A stretch of 64,000 bases of DNA, from contig OZ007572.1 in the NCBI GenBank assembly GCA_963931925.1, positions 28,137,191 through 28,201,190 on the forward strand. Direction: 5' to 3'. Positions within the stretch are counted from its first letter, which is position 1. Each line of letters begins with the position of its first letter. Origin of the DNA: Onchidella celtica (lineage: Eukaryota > Mollusca > Gastropoda > Systellommatophora > Onchidiidae). The translations under genes and the position numbers were made by a program. Shown here piece by piece: positions 24,001 to 32,800 of the stretch. The notes beneath the pieces are model-generated. The model was not told the origin of the DNA. It ran no database searches and saw only the letters and a list, made by a program, of their open reading frames with translations.

Positions 24001-27000
24001 AAAAAAAAAAAAGTATTGGTAAGAAAGCCAAGATTTGCCGTCACTTCAATATTACATGGACGTTGATGTACAGGACATGCTAACAAGGGAGTTAGCCATA
24101 TAAAAAATAGTGGGTATTTTAATCCCTTGCCTTGTTTTTTTTTTGTACTCTTTCCTGGAATAGCGAAAGCTTGGGTATAATGAGACATTTTTAACGGAAC
24201 ATGACATCTCATAACCAAGTTCCACAGCATCTAGATTGTCTACTCTTCTTAATTTCCATAACAACAGATTTCTTTATGAATGTAATTTAACCAGTCAGAC
24301 AGAAAATATTATTATTACTTTTATTATATAGACATGAATGAGGTCTCTAAATGGTTTTGTGCAATAGTTAAATATGTAACCAAGATTAAAAGCAGTACTG
24401 GACGCTGTACATTTTAAGTGTAACCACTACCAAGAGCGAGACAATGAGCCATCATGTTTCTGAATATATAATCTTTTCTCAAGATCTGCAACAAAAAGCA
24501 GATATCGTCGATTGGCTGATGGAACCTCGTTAAGTCCATTTTTGGGCAAATTCACTTTTTTTTAAAAATGGAATCTATAGCACGAGACGCATCGGATGCA
24601 CTTGAAAAAACAAAAAAATTCTGCTTAGTAGTGGAGAAAAGCGATGTTGTAATTCCGTGTTATAACCTCGTTAACGTACGGCTGGCGGAATGTCGGCGCT
24701 TGAACCTGGCTAAAATCGTTTGCCAGGTTATGCACCGCTGGCCACGGCCAATTGTTGGCGTTTGAACCTCACTAAACGTTTAGTTTAGTAGCGTTTAATA
24801 CTAAACGTTTAGTAAACGTTTAATAGCATGCTTATTACATGTAACAATTGTTGTCGCTTGAAAATGAAGAAAAAAAGTGAAAGTCGACAAATGTAGCGCC
24901 GATGTAAAAATCATTATTTCGTAGTAGTGCATGATTGTATCATGTTTACAAATAACGAGACTGAAGAAGGGCAGTCATGTACCATACCCTGTAACTCATA
25001 ATTATTTTAAAGGATTTGGAGATACAGGGAATAGGTTATTGTGTACAAAATTCACACACGCATGCACACACACAGGCACACAGAGTAATTAGGTTTTTAC
25101 TAAGTTCGAAATGACTTTTTTTTTAAAAATTACTTTATATAATTATAGTTATGTGCCAGTAAAATCATTGAGTCTGGGGATGAATAAAAAGTGGTCACTT
25201 TGAAATAGCCTAGATATCAACCGGCGTATATTTTGCGTCCGAAGTCAGAGATCTATTGTCATTAATGTAATCACCGACGGTAGGGTAAACTTGAATGAAT
25301 AGATCAAAGGAAAGGCGGCGGCAAGTTTACGGCCTTTGAAGTTGCCGCCCAATAGAGTGGACACCGTCTTTGAAGAAAGTAAGACAAGACCGGCGAATAT
25401 AAATAATTATTTTGAGTTAATTGATCAATCTGTAATTAATCATGCGAATCTTCACCCCACCCACACTTTAATAGCTATAAATACTGTCAGTCTCATATCT
25501 GACAAAGTAAAGCGCCCCAGTATCTGAACTTTTGAATCCAGTGCTTTCCAGTATGTAACACATAAGTCACTGTGCATTTCCAGTGTGTTATTTTCAACGT
25601 TTCCTCTGAGCAGAGGACAATGCATGGTGCAATAAGCACTTTCAAAACCTGTTAGAGGAAGATGCCGATCGCAGGAGCCTTTAATTGACGTTGCACACAA
25701 ACCTTACTGGTGTGAAAGTAGATCTCTCAAAGAAACACAGAGCAGTTCTCTCAGTGCACTAAACTGCAACCCTCTCTCAAAGAACAATGCTGGAACTCTC
25801 TCACAGAACCAAGTGCACAGCTCTCAAAGACCCTATGTGGAGCTCTCTCAAAGAACAAAAATGAAAATTACCCAAGGAACTGAAATGCAGCCAGCTCAAG
25901 GAGCAAACGTACAAATCTCTTGCTCTCCCCCCCCCCCCCCCTTCCCCTTCTCTCTCTCAGAACCAGAGCGCCACATTCTCAAACTGCAAGACGCAGCTCT
26001 TTCAGGGGGCAGCTCTCTCAAAGACCAGATTGCATCTCCCTTAATATTAATAAAGAACCAAAGTGCAGCGCTCACCCCCCCCCCCTTCTATCTCTCTCTC
26101 TTTCTCTCTCTCTCTCCCCCCCCCCCCCCTCTCTCTCTCTCTCTGTCAAATAACCAGAGTGAACGTCTAACTCAAAGATCCAGTGTGCAGTTGTCTCTCA
26201 AAATCCCTGAGTGCAGTTACTCACACAGCCGCAGAATGCAGATTTATACAAGAACCAGAGTGCACCTCTTTCAAGTTTCATCTCTCCCAAAGAACCAAAA
26301 TGCAGCTCTCTCTCAAAGGACTGGAGTGCATCTCTTTCAAGTTTCATCTCTCTCAAAGAACCAAAATGCAGCTCTCTCTCAAAGGACTGGAGTGCATCTC
26401 TTTCAAGTAGCATCTCTCCCAAAGAATCAAAATGCAGCTCTCTCTCAAAGGACTGGAGTGCATCTCTTTCAAGTTTCATCTCTCTCAAAGAACCAAAATG
26501 CAGCTCTCTCTCAAAGAGCTGGAGTGCACCTCTTTCAAGTTGCATCTCTCTCAAAGAACCAAAATGCAGCTCTCTCTCAAAGGACTGGAGTGCATCTCTT
26601 TCAAATTGCATCTCTCTCAAAGAACCAAAATGCAGCCCTCTCTCAAAGAACTGGAGTGCACTTCTTTCAAGTTGCATTTCTCTCAAAGAACCAAAATGCA
26701 GCTCTCTCTCTCTAAGAACGTGAGTGCACCTCTTTCAAATTGCATTTCTCTCAAAGAACCAAAATGCAACTCTCTCTCAAAGAACTGGAGTGCAACTCTC
26801 TCAAAGAGAGAAAGAGAGCGGCAGGGGCAGGTGGATGCGGCTGGGGAGGGGGCAGTGAGCAAGGACATAACATAGACAAAGATAGACAGAGGGAGAGACG
26901 GGCAGATAGAGAAAAAAGGGAAGGGGACATGGAGAGAGAGAGAAAGAGAGAGAGAGAGAGATAAATAGTAGAAACAGTAGAAAGAGAGATTTAATGATGT

Positions 27001-28831
27001 ATTTAATGTCTTTTGTAAACAAATGTCATGTAATACTTTGTGTTACTAAAGAGTCAAGTGTGAATAAATAGACAGTAAATCATACATTTATATTACACTC
27101 ATTCGCTCGGCGATGGTGTGATACATAGGAAATAAACGAAGTGAAATACTAAGTTTCGATGGATAAATGTAAAACAGAACTAAAACGGCAAAGACAACAA
27201 AAAATGCCTCCGAGGCACTTTTAAACATATTTTTACTATGCCAAAACAAAGGTAGCGAGGTTATACGATCAGCCAAGCGGCGCGATGTGTGCGCTTGAAC
27301 CTCGTTAAAGCTTTAGGCAGGTTCCAACAGCCGACTTCGGCGTGTTATAACCTGCTTAACTCTGGTTACGTAATTACAGTAGGGTTGTCGTCAAAATGCA
27401 ATACACGGCACAACTACTGGTCAAGAACATAGGCTAGATGCCAAGTTACAGCTCCCAATAATGAAAACTATTAAAGATAATCAGTTTTTTCCTTCTCCTG
27501 TAAAATTTTGATTTTGGACTTAACGAGGTTCCAACAGCCAACCGACGATATGTAAATCAAACTAATCAGAATACTGAACCATGATGTATCACTAGAGTAT
27601 GTTGTGGGAATAATTTAAAACATCGCAGCTCCACTTACCACATCAAATTTATCCCATGCTCGAAAATCAAACCCACTGATCCGTTTTGGTTTCTTTGGGT
27701 CCACTGGTTTCTCTCTCTTTTTCTTCTTCAGTTTCTTTGTGTGAACAGTATTTCGCACAGGAGGTAGAGTTTCACTCTGAAAAGAGTAGATATATGAAAA
27801 TACAAAACTTCAGCTATTTCACTGCCAGTGCTCATGCAATAAACAAAGTATCAAAACGAAACAGTGCACATTCAAGTTTATAAAAAAAATTAAATTGATG
27901 ATTAGAATTAGGGCCATCAGGTGAGGTGATAACAGTTTTCATCATGATTTGTGACAGCTGTGAATTATACAGGACTCCTGATCTACTAAATATTTTCTGC
28001 ATCAAAGTGAATTAACTATGTTGCTGAAATATTTCCATGAAATCTCATATTTAGGACTTATACAAGCTTAAAAGCCACGCCCCGTGCGAACCCCCCCCCT
28101 GCGCCGCCCACTATGTTCTACCCCCTCTACATGGCATTCCTGTGTTCTTTATAGTTGCGAGCACAGTGAATAGTTCAATTCAACCACAGCAGTGACCTAC
28201 ATATGACAGGAAGTGTTCACATCCCGGGTCATGTGCTCTTGAAAAAAAGGGATCATGGGCGAGTAGTTAGCGGCACAAAGCAAACAAAAAAATAGAAAAA
28301 AAAACAATAAAAAAATCCAAATTTCGTTGCACCCTCCACGGTGTTTGAAATCTAAATGCAAAATCTGGTTACTGTACTAGTAGGTGGCCTAATAAAAAAG
28401 CCTCTTGTGTTCAAAGGTTGAGAATTTGTGAATTATACAGACTAGAATATTATATACAATATTCTTAGAGATATCTGTACCACCATTTGGATGTCATTTT
28501 ATAGGTAGTCAACTTAGTGTTAAAATTCATTAAAAAATAATTTCCACCTAGATGCTTTTAAAAAATATTTTCTCACATGTAAGGATTTACTGAGAAAGCC
28601 CCGTTACTAGTGTTTGTGGTTCACTATATTAATATCAAAGTGAAAGTCAGTATCTGAAACAACGTTTGTTTGTACCTTGTCTGTAGATCCCTTTTTCAAT
28701 GTTTCTTCTTTCTGTTTAATGTCATTCTCCCAATTGTTAAGATCAGCCAGATAATCCTGCAGCTCGGACTGATTCTGTCGCATTTGGTACTGCAGGTTAA
28801 TCATTTTCTCTTCATGCTTGGAGACTGACAT
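9068..28831 (-). CDS. RPAP3: RNA polymerase II-associated protein 3 (R2TP cochaperone)
   Basis: RPAP3 is the TPR scaffold of the cytosolic R2TP complex. It links HSP90/HSP70 to PIH1D1 and RUVBL1/2 in assembling RNA polymerases, PIKKs and snoRNPs. There are ten coding exons on the minus strand: 28676-28831 (ATG), 27639-27776, 21810-21935, 21241-21368, 20521-20713, 19180-19281, 18085-18702, 17226-17323, 9836-9930 and 9068-9156 (stop). Phases agree and the sum is 1743 nt, or 580 residues (human about 665). Exon 1 carries QNQSELQDYLADLNNWENDI and exon 2 ISGFDFRAWDKFDV, both amino-terminal RPAP3 hallmarks. Exons 4-5 encode one TPR block (LPANRAMALL, AYLRRATARSGMKKLEEA). Exon 7 is a low-complexity linker. 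Exons 8-10 form the carboxy-terminal RPAP3_C domain (YPKLFGQCLDADI, RVKRFSMTAMFLTGKDKL, SLRKKYNL). The second TPR block of human RPAP3 was not found. The exon 8/9 intron (7.3 kb) contains two LINEs. Confidence 0.92.
9616..9670. repeat. Dispersed repeat, copy C (partial)
   Basis: AAGCTGTAGCTGAACAGTGA through CATTTTCTCTATTTGGC matches the distal part of copy B at about 42427-42475. It lies in the RPAP3 intron between the last two exons, directly left of the source of the duplicated segment. Confidence 0.45.
10837..12039 (+). mobile_element. RTE-type LINE, 5'-truncated copy A
   Basis: It is bounded by a 12-bp direct repeat ATAAATTACACA at 10825-10836 and at 12040-12051, the second overlapping the last A of the tail. 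The 3' end is an ATG/GAT trinucleotide run directly after a very short UTR, typical of the RTE clade. The body is about 99% identical to copy B at 34186-35010; about eight differences were counted by eye over roughly 820 bp. It lies in the RPAP3 exon 8/9 intron, on the strand opposite to the gene. The shared sequence and clean duplications indicate recent retrotransposition. Confidence 0.88.
10838..12019 (+). CDS. RTE reverse transcriptase fragment
   Basis: The frame is open for about 393 codons from the truncation to TGA. It begins at the RT motif QAGFRSNRSTTDQI, then has NFLDYEKAFDSIDRE, GVRQGCLLSPFLF and the catalytic DDLDFADDLALLSH, followed by FCYLGSIIDNKGG, LLYGCETWNAS and the RRWRWIGHTLRR / GRPRGTWRRA tail. 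It ends at GGLYPDPG. Endonuclease and upstream RT are absent, so it cannot move by itself. There is no carboxy-terminal zinc finger, unlike the LINEs at 5.8 and 12.5 kb, so it is a separate family. The open frame is explained by youth, not by host function. Confidence 0.85.
   Translation, partial: QAGFRSNRSTTDQIATLRIIVEQSLEWNSQLIVNFLDYEKAFDSIDRETLWRILRHYGIPEKMVNLIKSMYEGTSCRVVHDGELTDSFDIKTGVRQGCLLSPFLFILVIDWLMKETTNGGRNGIQWTPWTQLDDLDFADDLALLSHTHDQMQAKTTALNKISESIGLRIHPAKSKVLKIVAPPSEQVKVGDQPLEDVESFCYLGSIIDNKGGTEAEVKARIGKAQAAFTSLSKIWRTKDISLKTKLRIFNSNVKSVLLYGCETWNASQACIKRIQVFINRCLRKLLKIRWTDKVSNEIVWKRTRQSPVREEIGRRRWRWIGHTLRRPGNSITKKVLDWNPQGKRSRGRPRGTWRRARENDVQRSGKTWNNVKRLAHDREGWKVFVGGLYPDPG
12459..12591 (-). 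pseudogene. Out-of-frame carboxy-terminal zinc finger of the LINE ORF
   Basis: A CxxC...H...H zinc finger (CHLCGRVCRAKIGLISHMRSH) is encoded in the frame next to the main LINE ORF. Without the 46-bp duplicated unit the two frames would be continuous; this is read from unit length (not a multiple of three) and from the matching zinc finger of the LINE at 5.8 kb. Confidence 0.8.
12592..12683. repeat. 46-bp perfect tandem duplication inside LINE ORF
   Basis: Units 12592-12637 and 12638-12683 are identical, each starting GCCTGCTGGACTCTGTCAGC. As 46 is not a multiple of three, the repeat frameshifts the LINE reading frame. Perfect identity indicates a young event. Confidence 0.95.
12607..15732 (-). 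CDS. LINE ORF: APE endonuclease and reverse transcriptase, frameshifted near the end
   Basis: The open frame has 1041 codons from ATG at 15732. The APE-type endonuclease occupies roughly residues 15-270, with LGAWNIRTL, VALSETRLPD, LISAYAPT, LILLGDFNARVG, HWHLIDYVIV and GTDHRLIVCKL covering the expected N, E, Y, D/N and DH residues. The reverse transcriptase spans about 500-790, with ASIIHLYKNKGD, RGISLLSIAGKILARM, QCGFRKERGNADMIFA, ITFVDLTKAFDTV, KQGCVLAPALF and catalytic LLFADDCALLAHDE. Next come LLYGAETWTV and LRWAGHVVRM. A 46-bp tandem duplication at 12592-12683 shifts the frame just before the carboxy-terminal zinc finger. The finger (CHLCGRVCRAKIGLISH) continues in the other frame at 12459-12731. 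All catalytic motifs look intact, so the duplication is the main visible defect. Confidence 0.88.
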   Translation of the reverse strand: MGIPFCGRNKKKFSLLRLGAWNIRTLQDNSNNPERRTALIAIELSRYNLDIVALSETRLPDSGQLKELSGGYTFFWKGKGAVEPRQHGVGFAIKNDLVRNLQSMPIEINDRLMTLRIPVGKSQSATLISAYAPTMTNPDEAKDNFYSDLESVICSVPAADKLILLGDFNARVGSEISAWPNVLGPHGVGSCNNNGLRLLTLCAEFGLFITNTNFSLPVRNRTSWMHPRSKHWHLIDYVIVRKTDRKDVLVTKAMCGAECGTDHRLIVCKLRLTLRRNRRPQGKAPPKRLNVSKLCSAEKQSELSSELSSKLDCVTFDPENIEQSWTDLNTTVHSCASSTVGFPVRKHQDWFNDNDNEIKVLIKEKNSLIQAHCSDPSSTAKADALRACKGVLQKKLRKMKNDWLEERVRETQKYADTNNTRKFFESLRAVFGPSRSGTTPLLASDGSTRIVELNAIIQRWAEHFGGVLNRPSNINTESIDRLPQTPINAALAKPFTANETRTATNQMSFNKSPGVDSIPAEVYAFGGEKLIERLTELFNLMLKAGKLPQDFKDASIIHLYKNKGDSQVCDNHRGISLLSIAGKILARMLLNRLLDHLSSNDLLPESQCGFRKERGNADMIFAARQIQEKCMEQNKALYITFVDLTKAFDTVCREGLWKILVKFGCPPEFITIVRQFHDGMQAAVKSNGSVSEPFAVTDWVKQGCVLAPALFSIMFSAMLQEAFSSPPQGVSIKYRTDGSLFNLRRLQAKTKTKSTQVCDLLFADDCALLAHDEDSMQNCVDKFFSACDNFGLTISTKKTEVLHQPTPDDKYPVTPNIKVHDSLLKVSENFTYLGSTLSSAARVDTEILSRISKASSAFGRLRKRVWDVAGIRTDTKLKVYNAVVLPTLLYGAETWTVYQSHARKLNHFHLACLRKILRIKWQDKIPDTEVLNRAKEWSIFCHLKKIQLRWAGHVVRMPDSRLPKQIFFSELSNGTRNVGAPKRRYKDTLKQSLKAFAIDVSEWEKLSLDRANWRVALTRGSKAWEADRVQQAYQRQQSMGS
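21615..21772. repeat. Minisatellite, five units of about 32 bp
   Basis: Five units begin GTGTGGTGAAACATTCTGGA and differ by a few substitutions and single-base length changes. The array lies in the 441-bp RPAP3 intron between exons 21241-21368 and 21810-21935. Confidence 0.85.
23281..23930 (+). mobile_element. tRNA-derived composite SINE, copy 1
   Basis: The 5' part has a pol III box A-like TGGTCTAGAGG (23291-23301) and a box B-like GGGTTCTAAACCC (23330-23342). A long body follows, including GAAAAATTCGGAGGGCCCGT, a GTGAGTTGTGAACTG-type short tandem, a GA-rich tract and the 3' module TGTAAAGCGCACAGAGCATT. It ends in CCATCCATTATTA. Copy 2 at 54574-55242 aligns over nearly the whole length. It sits in the RPAP3 intron between exons 2 and 3. 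Box spacing fits a tRNA ancestor, but the sequence no longer folds as a working tRNA by eye. Confidence 0.75.
25720..26250. repeat. CT-rich, degenerate tandem region with C and CT runs
   Basis: Irregular CTCTCTCAAAGAAC-like units are interrupted by poly-C and (CT)n runs at 25926-25958 and 26074-26143. It grades into the regular 66-bp array that follows. Long open frames here come from repeat composition and are not coding evidence. Confidence 0.75.
26247..26806. repeat. 66-bp minisatellite, about eight units
   Basis: The unit is TCTCTCAAAGAACCAAAATG, then a CT-rich stretch, then GGACTGGAGTGCATCTCTTT, ending TCAAGTTTCA. Each 66-bp unit looks like two related half-units of about 33 bp. Because 66 is divisible by three, several frames on both strands stay open (up to 300 codons), which imitates coding sequence. 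There are no splice signals or family matches. It is intronic to RPAP3. Confidence 0.88.
28056..28190. repeat. Dispersed repeat, copy A
   Basis: ACTTATACAAGCTTAAAAGC followed by CACGCCC, a C-run, TTCTACC(C)CTCTACATG and ATTCC matches 42297-42400, with diverged spacing. It is probably an old SINE or miniature element; the class is not recognised. Confidence 0.5.
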
Positions 28832-29876
28832 CTTGGACTTTGGGCAGTGCAGTCAAAATGGTCTTGATTACCGTACAGTTCTTGCCAACAGAAAATGCTA
28901 CTGCAGAAAATATAGCACACACAAAAAATGACAATCAATCACGCTACTTTTATTTTTTTTAAATATATATATAATAAAGCTTATCATAATGAAGATCTAC
29001 ACACATAGATCTAGATATTCTAGGCCTAATTATGTGAAATGAAAGAGTAAGAGATCAGATTTTATCAGTCACATCTCCATTATAAATTACAGTCGTTGCG
29101 AAAAAGTTTAACACCACCTTCCATTTCCTAAAAAGTATGAATTTAACAGCTCATACAAAGAGAACAACTTAGCATACTCACTTTGAAGAGTAAAATTGTG
29201 TTTAATGCCTTCATTGGGACATTGCACACCCTTTCCAACAAATGCTAGAGTCTAGATCTAGAATCTAGACTAGACTCTAGATCTATTCTAGATATAATCT
29301 AGATCTAGATCTAGATCTAGATTCTAGATCTAGATCTAGATAAAATAATATCTTAATAAGATTTTTAAGAAGCCAAGAAACAGTTATAAAGAATAGCCAA
29401 TAATCTGAATAAAGTCCTGCGCTGACTCAAGTTGTTCACTTCTACTAGATCTAGATCTAGACTACCTTAGGAATAACAAAGTAGAATCTCCGTTCTATAT
29501 CATGCCACAGAATGTTGCCATGCATGTCATTTTGTCGACGTTTCATGTATGTTTCGCAATTTTCTTGAGCACTGTTTTAGAAGCCATTTGCCACGGAAAG
29601 GATTATAGACCTCGCCATAGAGAACTGATTAACAACGGAGTACCATTGCTAAGATTTAAGTTTTTCTCTACATGCCCTTCCTCGTCCGTCCCTTTCCAAA
29701 TTACTCATTTTATGGATGGGATATTTTTCCTTTCCGACTAGACTTATTTTCATTTTTCAGAGTTATTCACCTTACACGTAAACAAATATGGCGGAAAATG
29801 CGAAAACTACTCTAGTGATTTATGAAAGATCCGAATAACTCGCTCCGGTCGAGATTGAAATACTCATCTGCCAACG
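28832..29876. promoter_or_regulatory. Divergent RPAP3/HAUS5 promoter region
   Basis: The start codons of RPAP3 (28831, minus) and HAUS5 (29877, plus) are head to head, 1,045 bp apart, with no other gene between. On the HAUS5 side, ATATGGCGGAAAAT at 29786-29799 resembles the YY1 element (ATGGCGG core) often found near starts of housekeeping genes. The ATG in it opens a 16-codon upstream frame at 29788-29838 that ends before the HAUS5 ATG. A cluster of TCTAGATC palindromes occupies 29249-29346, with stray copies at about 29003 and 29444. No TATA box is obvious. A shared promoter is inferred from geometry. Confidence 0.55.
29249..29346. repeat. TCTAGATC palindromic short tandem cluster
   Basis: Repeated, partly irregular TCTAGA/AGATCT hexamers form an imperfect array of nested palindromes. 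Related copies occur nearby at about 29003-29013 and 29444-29462. It lies in the divergent promoter region. Confidence 0.8.
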
Positions 29877-32800
29877 ATGGAGAAAAGAGAGAAGTTACAC
29901 AGATCGCTGATGTCATGGGCGACTGAAGAAATGAGATTTCATACTGCAGCGCATGTGTCTGCCAATAGTTTTGCACGTTTGCCAAATGAGAAAGATTTTA
30001 AACAGTGAGTTCTTTTTCTCACTTTGATTTCTAATCTAGTTTGTGACTAGATCTAGTCTATTAAACTGAGGATACAGTTTAGCATGTATTCATACATTGC
30101 GCATCAAATTGAAGATGTAACTTAGTGGTAGAAGATATCTGCACAGATTGAGGTGTTGATAGTTTTGGTCATTGATATCGGATTTACCAGCGCACTTCAG
30201 ATTCAGACAGCTTTTTATGATGATCTAGACTGTAGATCTAGATCTGGTTTTTAAACTCTTTCACCATTTGCCTATGCAACTGACTTTCCCCCCTGGACCA
30301 GTTAAGTGAAACTACTGTGACGTGGTTCAGCATTCAGGAAAATTGTCATACTTTTTTAATTGAGGAGTAATAGCCTACCCATTAAAGTAGGCCTACATAT
30401 TTTCATGCAGAAAAATGGTTTGTGCTACCTAATAGGGAAATTTTGTTTGAAAATACTGATGTTCATAGATATAGTTTGTTTGGGGAAAGGAAAGAAGAAA
30501 AAGAACAATTACCTAACTATTTTGACTTACTTGACTTAGTTTATTGCTGTCTTGTCCACACAGTTTTACATAAATTGCAGTATTCTAAAAGATAGAGAAA
30601 CTGTGTCATCAAAACATCAATATACAGATCAATAATCCATCATGAATTGATTAGAAATTCACTGTCTATTTGTGAAAAGGAGTACTGCTTTTACCTCCTT
30701 CATTTCCAGCACAGCGGGTCTTACCGAACGTAAAACTCCACTTCTTTCCATTCTTCACGACTTCGCTTCCTTAGGAATTTGAAAATTTTATTTGATCTCT
30801 AACAATTCATTTGAAAAAAAACTTCTGGAAGTGTAATGGATGTTTTGGACCTGTAGTCACAGTAAATGCAGAGGTAGTAGTTTGGGCCTGGCAAGCTGAG
30901 TTTTCTTTCACTCCCTAGATGCTTTGTTGTTCTGCCTAGAACCTCTTCAACAGTAATATCTGACTCTCTTTCATCATTTCCTTCCTCATCTAAATCCATA
31001 ATCTAACTCATTTTCACTACTGTCTTCAATAAACGAATTCCATGATATCTCACGTTCATCTCCACTTCCCTGTTCAACATCGCTTTCATCCACGGTCAGA
31101 AACAAAACACAACTGCACTCATAAAACCCATGCTAAATGAAGGAAAATATAGCATAAGAAAGTAGAATTCTTTAGTGAAGGAAAACAGAAGTCATAACTA
31201 TCAGCGTGAATTTATGCTATTTCTAAGGCAAATTCTACCACAACCCCTGATCATCACTATGACAGCAACGGGCATCATTAAATACGGAACTACCGTCGCG
31301 GTGATAATTAAGTGAAAGGATTTAAGCCTTTCAGTTCTGACACAATACTGGGCTCTTTAACATCTATATTATTCTTATTATTTGCTTGATATAAAATAAC
31401 AATCACAGTAAATTCATGGTATGTGGTTGAATAAAAATTCAAATACGAATGTATAGGATACAAATTCAGGATGTAAAAAAACTTTGTGTGATATGATTTT
31501 ACACATTGTAGGGCAGCTTCTTAGGGCCTTCAGCAACACCAATCCCAATATATTGGAGTATATATGGAAAGTACTAAGAACCAAATGTTTCAATGAGAAA
31601 GGTGCTGAAAAGTGAGTCCCAGCATGTTCCAGGATCATAACAGCAACATTCACATGAACAAGGTTACCAGGAAAATTATGAAAACCTGATGAAAAAAACG
31701 CATCAGTTTATTTGTAATGATATTCCAGTGATTTTCTGACAAAAAACTGAATGCATTTTTATGAAAATGCAGAGAAAGGTGGGATTCCATTGTATCTTAG
31801 TTGAGATTAATAGTGTGTTTTCATTCTGATCTATAATTTATTGACTTTCATTTTACTGTTTTCACTTTTTTTTTTTACCCCCTCCCACAATATATAATTG
31901 TTTTATGTGTATGAAAATTATATGGAGAAAACATTCAAGCAATTTTTAGGGTTTTTTTTTTTTTACTTTCAGTTCCTAGGGTTTATTTGCATGAAAATAA
32001 TGAAATAGGGCACTACCAAATTTTCCTTGCCAATGGTATAGCTGTCCTTGTCTTCATCATTTTTAAAAATTGTTTTTGTATTCCAGGTTGTGTCAGAAAC
32101 CACTTGATGATGTTTGGAAGTATGTTTTACAACATGTAAGATCAGTGCAGTAAGTATCACTATCCGTGTTGCTCGGCATTTGATAGTTATAGGCTAAAGT
32201 TTACTTGATCTAGAAGTCATGACATTTTTTTCTGATGCTGATTGATTTGTATTTCTACAAGATCACTTGTCCGCTTCTTTTTTCCCAAATTTTTGTTCGA
32301 AAAAGCTAGTGGAAGTAATTTGCTCATTTGCATTTCCATTCTGACTTTAATGTGAGGAATTCAGTATTCAGAGCATGTTGTTTCTTCATTATCCGTTGCT
32401 GTCTTTCATAGTTTTGTAATCGAGATTATGTTATGTTACTTCCAGAAGAGGATGTTTTTTGACATTGCAATTTAATATGTGTCCATCTTATTTTATCAAG
32501 ATAATAGTTTCTTATATCGTTTTTTCAACTTGTTATTGACCAGTAGGCCTACTGTCTTTTTTTTTACTTCTCCAGAGCTGTGAAACAAATCAAAGGCAAC
32601 ATCAGACTGTATCTTTTCCCTGGAGTTTCAAATGATATTCAACTCTCTAATGAACTTGATACCTGAAAAGAATGTTGCATGAGAAGCTTGTGTATCTAAC
32701 ACAAAAATCAGCCAGAGAATTCTTGGTTGCATGTATAAATTCAATCAACACAAGGAAAGTTTAATATCTATATTAAAATACATTCAGATTGGAAATTCAC

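Larger units (their letters stand above)
24502..27551. mobile_element. Inverted-repeat-bounded structure with repeated GAACCTCGTTAA motif
   Basis: Arms 24502-24538 and 27515-27551 are inverted copies agreeing at 35 of 37 bases. Next to each arm, variants of GAACCTCGTTAA recur in both orientations: 24522, 24663, 24702, 24764, 27254 (reverse), 27297, 27317 (reverse), about 27346 and 27520 (reverse). A large CT-rich and minisatellite block fills the middle. This arrangement suggests a foldback-type or other non-autonomous DNA element with subterminal repeats. No target-site duplication or transposase was recognised, so the class is open and the true ends may lie elsewhere. It is inside the RPAP3 intron between exons 2 and 3. 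Confidence 0.4.

Noticed and set aside
25813-26875. Overlapping open frames of 147-300 codons
   Set aside because: They come from the 66-bp repeat, whose length is divisible by three. Frames are open on both strands and no domain or splice logic supports a gene.
29502-29741. 79-codon frame in the divergent promoter with a hydrophobic start
   Set aside because: No family resemblance was recognised, and it lies between two genes whose 5' regions explain the position. Chance is likelier.
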